A stretch of 64,000 bases of DNA from assembly GCA_032358255.1 (NCBI GenBank), contig JAULBX010029710.1:1-64000 (forward strand), given 5' to 3'. The notes under the pieces were generated by a model that was not told the DNA's origin, did not search any database, and was given only the letters and a program-made list of their open reading frames with translations. Source of the stretch: Heterotrichella gracilis (Eukaryota; Sar; Xanthophyceae; Tribonematales; Xanthonemataceae). Made by a program: the position numbers and the translations under genes. Shown piece by piece: positions 21,980 to 33,400 of the stretch; position 1 is the first letter of the stretch, and every line of letters starts with the position of its first letter.

Positions 21980-24642
21980 TCAGTGCCGACCCGGACGCGT
22001 GAGGCTCCTGCGCCTCTGCGCCACGTGTGCCACCCGCTCCATCGCCCCCGCCACCACCAAGGAGGCGCGGTTGAGGGACAAGGACAGGGAGCCAAAGGCG
22101 GAGGCAGGCGGGCCACCCCGTCGCCCCTCAGCTGCAGCATCAGGCGCAGCTGCTGGGACGGAGGCAATGAGGTCATCTTCGTCGATTTCCTCGTCATCTC
22201 CCCCCTTGCCCTCGTCCACCTGCCGATGTGGCAACACGACGTGTCAGCGCCACTATCAAGGTCCTCACTGCTTGCAGCCACAATGCATGGTCAGGCAAGC
22301 CCCACAAGGTGCTATGTTCAGCCCCTACAATGACTCAAGCCCAGCGGCGATGAGGTTCTCAAGGTCCCACACCCTCCCCGCCCCCTACCGGCTCCTCCTT
22401 TGCCTGCTGCGCCTCCTCCGCCCTGCGCTCCAGCCGCCTCAAGCGGCGCTTCTCGGCGTCAGCCTGACGGGCCAGCGCCTTGTTGCGCTTGGCCATCTGG
22501 AGAAAAAAATGAGAAGCAGTTGTCAAAAGTCAAACCCACTTGCCAAACAAGAGACCGCCTGGGCACTGCATCATCATATGACGTTGTGACTGGGCAGATG
22601 CCAAGAGCGTGGCTGTACTGCGCACCTGCTTCTTCCACAACCTCTCTGCCTTGTCAAGGTCGCTCCCTGGGATTGCCTGTGCGTCCATGTTGTACATGTT
22701 GTAGATGCGCAGGTAGTTCTCGGCATGCTGCAGCATGGTGGCGTGGACGGCGGGGTCGTTGGGCAGCGGGTGGCACTGGCCAAGGGGACCTGCGGTAAAG
22801 GGGGGCGATCAGAGACACGCAGGTCAAAAGAGCCAGCATATACATGGCAAGGTAGCACATGCACCATGCCCCACGGCTGCCCAGCAGCATCAACCCCCAC
22901 CTGGCGCCATCCATTTCGTCCCATGGGGGTAATGCAGCGGGTCCTGCATGAGGGGCGCGGGCAGGCCGTAGTTGACCTGCGCCATGCGGAAGGTGACCTC
23001 CCCGTCTGGCTTGTACTGGAACATGCGCGAGCGGGCCACCACGCTGTCAACCTCCTGCAGGGTGCCCCTGAGACAAGGAGGCAGGGATCACATGCGGCTT
23101 GGCAGGGGGGACCGAAATGTGGATCGTGCTTTGCAATGTGCAGCTCATGTGGTTTCACATTGCCGTGCTTTCATCGCACATGTCTTCGCGCAACCCTGGC
23201 CCCCTGCCACCCGGGTGGCCCCCCACTCACTTGATCTCCGCCATGTGGCAGAACTTGCCGCTGTTCTCCGGCTCAGCCACATAGTAGTCTGCCTTCCACG
23301 TGCCAAAGCGTGTCCCAGCCTCAATCTCGGCCTGGGACTCAAGCCAGGCGGTGTCGGGGTCAATGCCGGCCTCCACGCGCTTGTGGAAGGGAGCCATGTT
23401 GAGCAGCGCACCGCACCTGCGGGCGGGGAAGCCAAATTTGGTTGCAGCACACGGCAGGCGGTCGCAACACAATAATTTCACCAGCCTGGGATGCCCTGAC
23501 CAAAACATGCAAGCTTGCGTTCTGCACAGATTGGCATTCTGAGCAGCATTGCCCCAGGTGCAGGCGCACATACCCATGCTTCTTGCCCGCTGTCCACTCC
23601 CCACGGTACACCTCCCCGCCGCGGCTGATAAACTGGCCCATGCCATGAGCAAACCCAGCGGAGAAGTCACCCTCATACCTGCACCAACGGTACAAGTTGA
23701 ACATGCACCGGTGAAAGGTCTGGCGAGCAGCATAGTACAGCAAAGGCTGGCTGGCTTACTTGTCTCCTCGGTCCACCTTCTGTATGCCACCTCCCGTGCC
23801 ATTGCCAAACACCATCACTCCCTTGCCGTGGGGGATGTCCTCGCGCATGAGGCCCTCGAAGCTGCAAAAGAGGAGTGAGGGATGGGTGACTACGGTAGAT
23901 GCCCTGGTATGGTGCACCCAGTACCCATCCCAATACCCAGCTGCTGAAGTACGCCTTGGCAGGCTATCTGACCACTGTACTGTAACAGACTGCTCCGCTG
24001 ATAAGTACAACAATGCAGAAATTGTAATATATGTTACGACTATCACCAATGTAGTGATTGCTGCTGCAGTTTGTGTGCAGGGCAGCGATGCGCTGGTCAC
24101 CACTGTCGCAGTGGAGTGCAGGGGTTGCAAGAGTGTTGCAGCTCCCCAGGGGCACTCCAAGCGATGCTATGCCATAATAAGGGGGTTCATATACTGTGCT
24201 ATCATACTTTAAACCGCTAGAAACGGTGTGGGACTGTTGGTGGATGGGTACTCAGTTTCTCGTTGGCCACTCCCGGACCACAGCTGGTATGAGCTAGTAG
24301 TGCGCCTGGATACGGTGGAGCGCTGTGTGCAAGTAGGATTAAGGAGGTACTTTCATAAACAGTATTGGCACAGCTCAGTGCACGATGCGCAGTATTGCCC
24401 AGCGTTCCCTGTTGCCCCACCCTTCTGTGGTACCCACCACCCCAATGCATGCCCCCTGCCCAAGCTACTACTCACGTTGTGCCGTCATCATACACGTAGC
24501 TCTCCCACTTTAGTGCATTGCCCACAAAGGGTGCATATGGGTGGTTGCTGCCCGCCAGGTACCACTGTGGGTCCTCTGGTGAGTGGCGGGGCGCATCCAG
24601 CCCCTTGCCCACCTTCTTGGGCTCGGGCGGGTAGGTGGACAT
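21980..24642 (-). CDS. TIC100: MORN-repeat protein, probable TIC100
   Basis: Exons (minus): 24642-24476, 23861-23760, 23678-23574, 23416-23231, 23067-22901, 22789-22626, 22496-22389, 22219-21980; phases close, 412 residues, stop TGA. TIC100 is a component of the 1-MDa TIC translocon at the inner chloroplast envelope. Evidence: three MORN units (TFEGLMREDIPHGKG, YEGDFSAGFAHGMG, YRGEWTAGKKHG), followed by a non-MORN part that parallels plant TIC100: SVVARSRMFQYKPDG (plant AKARMFVNKPDG) and HGTKWMAPG (plant DVWMAPG). A basic coiled stretch (MAKRNKALARQADAEKRRL) and an acidic tail with GGDDEEIDEDD follow. It is about half the plant length (near 870), lacks the acidic plant N-terminus, and the first in-frame ATG gives no obvious transit peptide; an in-frame TAA lies upstream, so any presequence would need another exon. 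It is divergently paired with ALB3. Confidence 0.72.
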
Positions 24643-25497
24643 GACGGGCGAGGCGATAGGCCAGCGCAAAGCGACGGCCGTGTGGACAAGTTAGGGCGGC
24701 AAAGGAGTGTAGTTGCTGACATAAACGTGGCAAATGTGGGGAGATTGTGGAAAGTCAAGACCGCCGCCCAAAACCTATAACGGCGGGCTGTTTTAGGTCC
24801 CGCAGACAACGGTGGACCGCCGATAAGGTCACAAGACCCTTGACAAGGGTATTTTGATGCCCTTTCAGCGGACACGCGAGTGGGATAAGGTTTGCGTAAA
24901 AAAGCATTCACCCACCAACATGCACCACCCATGTTGCTGGTATGTTGCTGCTGTACTGCTTGACACAGCATCCGTTTGGCTGCCGCATCGCCGCAGACTG
25001 TCTTTAACTGAACTTGCATGCACTTCAACCACTTTCTACAGCTGGGGATACATCGCCACGGCAGATTTTGTCGCTCATTTAAGCAGTAAAGGAGTTTGTT
25101 TATTGATCACAGTAACTGGAGCCCAATATCAACGTTCGTAAGGACTTTTGAGGGAGCAACGGGTGCCTATAGTACAGTGTCGGCACTGCCTAGGTAGGAC
25201 TTCTGGCAAATACCTCGGACCTTCTTGGTACCCTAGACTCCATGCTTTGGTTGCCATTGACTTTCACTTGCAGCATTTTATATAGGTGCTGTTCCCCTTG
25301 CTTTGTCTAGCATCAATGTGGTGCTCTGGAGTTGGCCCGTACCCTTGCGGTTATGCCCATGGTTGTTGCACCCATGGCATGCCTGCTGTCTTCCAGGTTC
25401 TAACAGCGACCTCAGCAGTCTTCGCCAAAACACAAGTCACAGCAACGGCGTACTTTCTGGTTGCAACACTCCGCACACTCCTGGCCACTCCTACGGT
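24643..25497. promoter_or_regulatory. Shared upstream region of TIC100 and ALB3
   Basis: 855 bases between two divergent start codons. No ORF with coding character and no clear TATA box were recognised. Both genes need their promoters here, so a bidirectional promoter is possible. This is inferred from gene order only. Confidence 0.5.
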
Positions 25498-27614
25498 ATG
25501 CAGCCGCACACGATGCAGCTGAGCGCAGGCGCCTTGGGCAAGTGCCCCACAGCTCCCCTCAAGGCCTTCACCACCACACGCCGCTGCCCTCCCCGCCTCC
25601 GCCACACCCGCTGCACTGCCCTGGCTGACACACTAGCAGCAGCACACAGCGCCAGCCACATTGGCCAGCCACTGCTCCAGTCCCTCCTTGACACAGCCAG
25701 CTCCTCCCACCACTTACCACACTTGCTGGCGCAGCTGCCCTCCCTGCACCTAAGCGATTTTCTCACCCTGGCTGACACCGCCACTGCCGCCATCACCGAG
25801 GGTGATAAGAAGCTCGACCTGTTGACTCCCATCGCTGACGGGCTGGAGTACATCCTGAAGCAGCTCCAGACGGGCTTGGAGCGTGTTCACTGCCCCTACA
25901 CCTACGGCTACTCCATCATCCTGCTCACGGTTTTTGTCAAGCTGCTGACATACCCGCTCACCAAGGCCCAGGTGGAGAGCGCGCTGAGCGTGCAAAAGCT
26001 CAAGCCAAAGGTAGGTGGGGGGGGGGGGGGATGGGGGCAGGGCCGCACCAGCCATGTGCTTGCCCACATGCCAACACCTGGGGATGCACTATGCGACAGT
26101 GCTATAGGAAATTGGCACGTGCACCAACTTGCCATTAGGTTTGGTTTGGAGTCACAACCATAATATGCTGGTCCCTTGTTGAACCTCGCGCTGAATTCCT
26201 AGATTGACGCCATAAAAGAGCGGTATGGCGAGGACAAGGACCGCATCCAGCGCGAGACATCGGCGCTGTACGAGAAGGCAGGGGTCAACCCACTGGCAGG
26301 CTGCCTGCCCACCCTGGCCACCATCCCCATCTTCTGGGGCCTGTTCCGCTCACTGTCCGACGTCAGCAACGAGGGACTGCTGGTAGAGGGCTTCTACTGG
26401 ATACCCTCGCTGTCAGGCCCAACATCCATTGCGGCACGGCAAGCAGGTGCGGGAGGCAGCCTGCGGTGTCTGGGGCAGCTGCTGTGCAAATGGAGTGACT
26501 TGTGCAGGCCATCTTGTTTGCTGGTCATCCGCACATTTGAAAATCGCCAGCACATTTGAGCCAGGGGTTATCATCATGTGACACACTGTGTACAGCAGTG
26601 GTGATCTACTCCAATGTGATGTACTGGTTCTCATGCTGCAGGCCTTGGTTCCGACTGGCTTTACCCCTTTGTGGATGGCGCCCCGCCCATTGGCTGGGAG
26701 AATGCCGCCGCCTACCTGGTTCTGCCTGTGGCCCTGGTGGCAATGCAGTACCTGTCATCCGCCATCATCTCACCTCCCATCAACCCTGAGGACCCCAACG
26801 CCAACACGCAAAAGGCGCTCATCTACTTCCTGCCGCTGCTGGTGGGCTGGTTCTCACTCAACCTTCCATCAGGCATCAGCCTGTACTACTTCTCCAACAG
26901 TGCGCTCACAACCGCGCAGCAGCTCTACCTGCGCAAAGGAGGAGGTAGGCAGCAGACTTACGACTTGCACCATAAAATCACCGCATGTGTGTGGTTGGTG
27001 CTCGCATCCAGATATCTCATCCCACGTACCACATATGCTACAATTGGCGCGAACGCCAGCCATGGAATATGCAAGTGGTGCATGTCCATGCTAAAATGTG
27101 TTTTCCCTGCACCAGGTGCCAAGGGCAGCTTCAACGACCTTGGCCCTCTTGAGCTGGGCACTGCCAGGCGCAGCGGTGTGGTGGCGCAGGGGGCGCTGCC
27201 AGGGGAGGCGGAGAGGGCAATGGCGAGCAGCGATGTGGCTGTGGAGAATGGTGCGTATCTGTGTGCTTTGCAGGGCACATTCTTGAGTTCATTTCCAGAC
27301 CATCTATGGCGCGGCTATGTGGCCCAATTGCTTGCGCATGTGAATGTGCATGTGCAATGTATGTTAAGCCAATGAACCATATCAGTGTTGGGCAATGCGT
27401 ACATGAGCCAACAATATGGCTCACTTCAGCTTGTCATGCACCGCTTGCAGGTGCTTCTGCTGCCTTCACCACCCAGGATGGTCTTGATGCGGTGGATGGC
27501 ATGGCTGCCTTGGAGCAGGCGGCAGACATGGTGCAGGCAGGTGCGCCCGCTGCCATCAACCGGAGGTGCAAGCGCAAGAAGCTTGAAGGAGGGGAGCTAC
27601 AAACAGCGGCGTAG
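25498..27614 (+). CDS. ALB3: Thylakoid membrane insertase ALB3 (YidC/Oxa1 family)
   Basis: Exons: 25498-26010, 26203-26446, 26642-26944, 27116-27250, 27451-27614; phases close, 452 residues, stop TAG. It inserts light-harvesting chlorophyll-binding proteins and other proteins into the thylakoid with the cpSRP pathway. The N-terminal 100 or so residues are Ala/Ser/Thr/Arg-rich (transit peptide). The insertase core follows: TYGYSIILLTVFVKLLTYPL, KIDAIKERYGEDKDRIQ, YEKAGVNPLAGCLPTLATIP, IFWGLFRSLSDVSNEG, FLPLLVGWFSLNLPSGISLY and YYFSNSALTTAQQLYLRK. The C-tail keeps the basic motif RRCKRKK (about 436-442), which in plant ALB3 contributes to cpSRP43 binding. The ATG at 25498 is the first in frame; a second ATG lies at 25513. 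Confidence 0.97.
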
Positions 27615-28755
27615 AGAGGCGTGCTGGTGTAGCCAAGGGGGGAATGCTTGCTGCGCAGATTTAATCTATCGGTCCAGGCTTGCTTGAAAAATGCTCCCAC
27701 CATATTCAACGAGCATGGTGTACAGTAATTGTTCTGGAGACATGGGTGGACTTGACATGTTGCATGCATTGGGCAAAGTTGCTTAGCCTAGCTGGCGGTG
27801 CATAAAGATGGCGATGCCCCACTGACAGCTAGCTGGGTTGCAGTGTTGCACAGTGATTGGTCAAAGTGGTCCCTGGCAGGACTGTTGTGATCACCAGTGA
27901 TCTATTTGCAGTAACTGGTGCCGTCCTGTAAATCATTTAGATGTAATTGAATTTTTTTGCGAGCCTAAGCCGTGGTCGGCCATGGCATGAGGCATGCCCC
28001 CAAGAGCCCTGCCAGGCTCGGCCTGCGAGGCTCGGCCTGCGAGGCTCGCCAGTGGCTGCAGTTATGGTCTATCACGGAAGAATTCTGGCTTAAGCTTGCC
28101 TTGCAAGACCAATTGGTTACTGTTGAAACCGATAGGGCCCATTGCGTTCAGCCATCAAAATTTTCAATATTGATATCATGATCAATTGTTCGAATTTGAT
28201 CAATGTGATATGGCATGGGCCCGGCCCTGCATAGTACTGCTTGGTTACCAAGGTTGGAAATGTAAACCATTATGGTGTTCAGAGTCTGACCCTGGGTCAG
28301 GTGATAACATTTTACATGTTCAACATAGTATGCGTTGCAACTTGCTAGTATACTAGGTTATAACTTGCATGCAGTACATGCAACAGTTGAGTGTAGTTGA
28401 ATGCATTTAGAATTCATGAACTTAGATGAATTAATTTATCTATAGATGGGAGCGCAGGCAGGAGTCAGCTGTTCTTGTCCTTAGCATGCATTGTGCAGGG
28501 AGTACGTGGTGCTTGCAGTAGCATTTGTTTGAAACAAAATAAAATAAAACACAAAGCATGCAATGCAGTAAAGGAGATCAGGCAAAGCAAGGTCTACGTC
28601 ATGCACGCTGCGTCCGCAGTGCGCATTGCCATGCTTATATCCCACTCACTGTGACATTTGTCAAGCAAGCTGTCTAGTATAGCACTGTCTATCACAAGCT
28701 GGACGGACGTTGCCACTTTGCCAGAAGACGCATGTGCAGTGTGATGCTGCCAAAG
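27615..28755. other. Intergenic with a short tandem repeat, no gene seen
   Basis: Three near-identical copies of a GGCTCGGCCTGCGA unit lie near 28012-28050. A TGTAA at 27927-27931 may be the ALB3 3'-end signal. The rest is AT-rich and carries no recognisable coding exon. Confidence 0.5.
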
Positions 28756-29358
28756 TTAGGGTACCCATACGCCTATGGTGCGGCCATCAGTCGTTGACCG
28801 CGTGCGAGCCACACGACAGTGCCTGAGCACTGCGCCCAGCGCCTCCCCATCCACGCCATACTGCCGAGCCAGCCCCGCAACGTCCACCCCTGTGCCACCT
28901 GCCTGTGCGTCACGCTCTGCAAACAGCCCCCGCAGCACCCCCGCATCCAGCCGCCCCACCTCCGCCGCCTCGCGCTCCTCCCGCCCCATGCGTTTGCGCA
29001 CCGTGATGCCCGGGCCAGCCACTGCCGGCGCCACCTCCACCCGCCGCCCCTCGATTGCCCCGCCCAGGCGCTGCAGCATGCCGGCCAGCTCCCCGTCCTT
29101 CATCTCCTGGAGCTCCTCTGGCGTGTAGCTGTCAAGGGCGCTGGCAATGCCTGGAGATGCCTCAACTATGTGCTGTGTGGTAGAACGGGCAACGCTGTCT
29201 GTTGCTTGCTGATGGGGTGGTGACGGGGGTAGTGGTGGTGGGGTCACTGCTAGTGAGGCGGGCGGCGGTGGTGGGCTGGGTGGGGCTGGGGTTGCTGAGG
29301 GTGCTGGGGGCTTGGCAGACGCCACCCGCCTGGCAGACTTGCTGGCTGCACCACCCAT
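28756..29358 (-). CDS. Intronless protein with N-myristoylation motif
   Basis: One uninterrupted ORF of 200 residues from ATG at 29358 to TAA at 28756. It starts MGGAASK, a classic N-myristoylation sequence (Gly2, Ser6, Lys7). Residues 8-75 are Ala/Pro-rich and low complexity. The conserved-looking part begins with YTPEELQEMKDGELAGMLQ and ends with GVDVAGLARQYGVDGEALG then VLRHCRVARTRSTTDGR. The layout (Gly2 start, linker, C-terminal winged-helix-like helices ending in a charged strand) recalls NDUFAF4, the complex I assembly factor whose C-terminus reads EKIMQEYQLEQKDVNSLLKY. That comparison is from memory and weak. The real function is unknown. Confidence 0.75.
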   Translation of the reverse strand: MGGAASKSARRVASAKPPAPSATPAPPSPPPPPASLAVTPPPLPPSPPHQQATDSVARSTTQHIVEASPGIASALDSYTPEELQEMKDGELAGMLQRLGGAIEGRRVEVAPAVAGPGITVRKRMGREEREAAEVGRLDAGVLRGLFAERDAQAGGTGVDVAGLARQYGVDGEALGAVLRHCRVARTRSTTDGRTIGVWVP

Positions 29359-30454
29359 GGCAGGGCAAAAATGGGGGGTGGAAACAGGCGATGCTAGAGG
29401 AAGGGTGTGTGTGGTGGTGGTGGTGTCAGTGCTGGTTCACAAAGTCCTGCTCCTGCGCCAAGGAGGGAGTCATCGTAAACAAACGTTCACCGATAGGAGT
29501 AAATGACATGCTGTGTGGCTGCTGCCACTTGTTTGCAGAATCAGCAGGAAAGGGTGAAATATGTACCTGTTGGTGCATAGTGGTGCATACTGAAGGTAAC
29601 AGCACCTACACGTGCATGTACTTTTGTAGCTGTCCAACCTCATGGTTCAAACCATTTCCAGACGCGTAACCTTCGAGGTGTGGTTTTGTTGTTTAAAGTT
29701 CATACAAACCTGCCTCAGTCCATCCATCTACGGGTCACTGTTCTGCCTGGTCTATGCTCGCCTTCTGCTACCTCCACGTATTGCATACACATAAAGACGA
29801 ATATATCAGGGCGTATGGACTCTAAAAGCGTCTAGGCTACGGCACGAAGGCGGGCGGTTAGGACATCAACCCATATGCATGCACAATGCATGCATGCATC
29901 TGTGACGAGTATGTGGCAGGTAAAGCTAGATATGCACACGTCTTCCTTGGTCCATACGCAATATCATTGATTATTGACGCAACAGGTGTGCCCAGCGCGT
30001 CCGAACTCATATACTGGCACTAGCAAGCACATTTGTGCCCACCGCAGCGCAACACTCGAGGCCTATAAACCCTAAGGGTGTAGACATGTGCATTTCCCAC
30101 ATTGATTCTGTTGTAAGCTCTGTAAAGAGTCAGATGTTCATATGATGCAAACAGCGCCCTATGCTAAATGCTCACGATGGGCTGGCTTTTTAACTTCCAG
30201 ACGATGGGTTAAGGAGCATTGTCTTGCACAGCAGAACCTGCGTACTTGGTACTTAGTCTATGCGGTCGAAAGATTACCACGGGCCACGAGGTCAACCCAC
30301 GATAAATAAAATTGCCCCAAAACTTGCGCAAACAATCCAGTAAGAAAGAAGGTTTCCACCATTGCATTATCTGGCAAGTACCGTGGCAGGTGGACCCCAC
30401 ACTTCAAACTTCCTGTTTCTTTGGTGAAGACTTTGTTGCCGCTGCCAACATGTG
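29359..30454. other. Intergenic, no gene seen
   Basis: Only short shadow ORFs. It holds runs of TGCATGCA near 29875-29900 and a single AAACCCTAAG near 30067. Confidence 0.5.
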
Positions 30455-33400
30455 CTACCTCTCCGGCCCCTCCACAGGGCCACTATCCACCTCCACACTG
30501 GGCACAGCAGCAGCCACCTGCACCCCCGGGCCTTGGTACTCAAATGCCAGCCGCAGCCGCACTGGGACCAGGGTGGGGCTGGGGACCGGTGCCACAACTC
30601 CGACACCGACGCCACTGATAGCGACTGGGCTGTCCTCCACTTGTGGCGCAGGTGCCTCTGCCTTCACCAGGCGCCGGTCCCACCCACCGGGCACTGAGAT
30701 TGAGCCCTATGGTGGGAGCAACAAAATGAGGTTCAGTTGAATGTTGTCATTACAACAGAACAGGCAGAAGAGCCTGTTGCATGGGTGACGCCACCAAACT
30801 AGCTGACAGCGGCCTGCTCATTCAGCTGATGCTCACAATACTACACCATTTGCTGCAAGGGCGCAGGCTGGGTTCGTACCCAGTATACAAACGGTACAAC
30901 GCGTGCAATTGCCACCCTGACCTCCCCTCTCACCTTCCGGTTCTTTTCCCATGCCTCAGTCAGGCGCTGCTGGAAGGCATCATAGTCCTTTTGCACACGC
31001 GGTGAGTGGCGATGCAGGAGGGGGAGCTGTGTGAGAACGGGGATGGCTGTGGGGGTGGTGGGGGCTACGCTGTGCAGGCGGCCATCCAGGTGGGCGTACA
31101 CCTGCGCGCAATGGGTTGCATCGTCACATGGGGTGTGGCATGTGACGCAAGATCACATGGGCAACATGGCAAGGAATTGCTAATGCCATGGGAGATGGAA
31201 ATGCCATCGGCCTGCTATGGCCATGTTTCCAGACCGCTTAGCGCTTTGACTTTCACATTGCACATTGGTACAACACAGTAGCACAGTGCCCATCACACTG
31301 CACAGGCCTAAGCCACAGGCCCCACCCCCCAACCTGGTACTCCAGCTGCTGCGGCCTGGTCTTCCACGAGGGGGGCACCACCAGCTTGAAGGGGGGGCCC
31401 ACATGCGCTGCCACCGCATCCTGGAGGGACTCCTGCTGGGAGGGGGTCAGCACAGGGCGCGGGGCGACTGCAGGGGGGTTGGTAAGGAGTGTGAGGTTAC
31501 AGAGTGAGGAGGCACAGTGGTGGTCAATGCATGGAGATCATGATTCATGGTACACCGCCTGTTAGGTTGCATGGTACATTGCTATAGCAGCCACTGCATC
31601 ACATGGCCTCGGCATGTCCCTCCCACCCACCTGCTTTCCCTAGCCCCGCTAGCGCCTTTCGCCTGCCCCCCTTCAGCCCCCCGTTCACATCCACCACCGC
31701 CTCAGCCAAGGGGGATGATGGGGAGGGGTATGTCAGGTTGAGCTGCAGGTAGGTGACGTGCAGGGGGGAGGCAGGCGAGGTGGGTGGGAGGGGTTTGGGG
31801 CGGTACTCGGTGGGCAGGTCACGCGGGACCTTCACAAATCCCTGTGGGTAAAAGTTTCATGGGACTCAGCAGAGCAAAGCCAGCAGCACGGTATGCAAGC
31901 AGGTTAGCTAAGTTTGCGGTGGCTGTAGAAAACACGGCTGATATGTGACGAATTTAGCCACTGCAAAATGCACACTTGCTTCCCAACCTCTCAGGAACAG
32001 GTGACTGCTTTGCCACAAAGCAGCCTTGCAAAAACCAGCAAGCAGGCATGCGTGCTCTTAGCAAGGGCGCACGCTACCCCTGCACTCTAACCCACCTGGC
32101 TGCCCTTCCGCAATGCCCTGTCCAGCTGATGATGTAGCCGTGCACGTGCCCGCCACTGCTTGGACCCGGGACCCCGCACCAGCGACACCAGGGGTAGCTG
32201 CGGTAGCAGTGCACGAGCCCCGGGGCTGCATGGCAGGCACGTGACGACGTTGCCCTGTTCATCCACCTCCACCTCGTACTCCACTGCATCTGTCTCGTGG
32301 TCCCAGTCAGGGGGCAGCGCAACCTTGAAGCGCGTGACGGCGTTGGCGCGCACAACCGCGGCGCAGGCGGACTGGGCAGAGGACTGGCGCAAGAGGAGGG
32401 GGGGATTGGGTGATGCGCAGGAGTTGGGTATAAGGAATATACAGGAACAGCCTGGTATAATGTATAAGGTAGGGCAGCACAAGGCAGTCAAGCATCAGTC
32501 ATTGATGGTGCTGTGCAATTCCGTGGCTAGACCGCCAGGGGGTATGCGCAGCCAGCAACATAGTGCCCATGATGCACATGACTAGTCTACATGAGCTCAC
32601 CGTTTCCTTTGCCTGCTCCACAGCCACTTTCTCCGCTGTTAGTTGGTTGACCTGCAGGGAGGGAGTACACATCAACCAGGTATTGTTCATATTGATGTGA
32701 CTCAAAGCAATCTTTTCATACCACCCATGTGCCTCATACTATCCTCATCTTCATGCAACGCAACACTGTGTTCCTCCCTGTTCCCCTCACCTGGCGCAAC
32801 CTCCACCCATTGACCTGTGCTTCCCTCGCCCACACAGCCGCCGGCAGCAGCGCCAGGGCCAGCAGCGCACCCAGGCGGGCAGCAGTGGCCAGGGGGTGGA
32901 ACATGGCGGAGGTGAGGGAGGGGCGGCGCACCACCAGCGGCGGCGGCGGTGGTAATGATACCAGGTGCGGGTGCGATTGCGTGAATGCATCCAGCGCATC
33001 CTGCAGGGCGTATAGGTGCCTGCGAGGGGCATGGGCAGGGTGACTGGATGGAAGGTGGGCGGGGAATGCATGGCAGGCTACCATGGCAGCATGTCATGCC
33101 AACCAGGGATGCCAGTTGTGGGTGAACAGGAACAGACATCGTACAACCCATGTGAAGCACACCAATCGGCATTGAGTGAACAGTCATCTGTGTGCACCAC
33201 CCTCACACCCACCCCACTTGCCTGTCGCTGATCACTGCCTCCACCCACCCATCAGGCCCCGCCACAGATAGGCTGTGCCCCTCCCGACCCCCACCCAGTG
33301 CTGCCAGCCTGATTGGTCCCTCCCCTGGTTCACCCATGGTGCCACGTGGCTGGCCTTCATGGCACTGGTACTCGCACATTGCCGCGCACATGGCCTGCAG

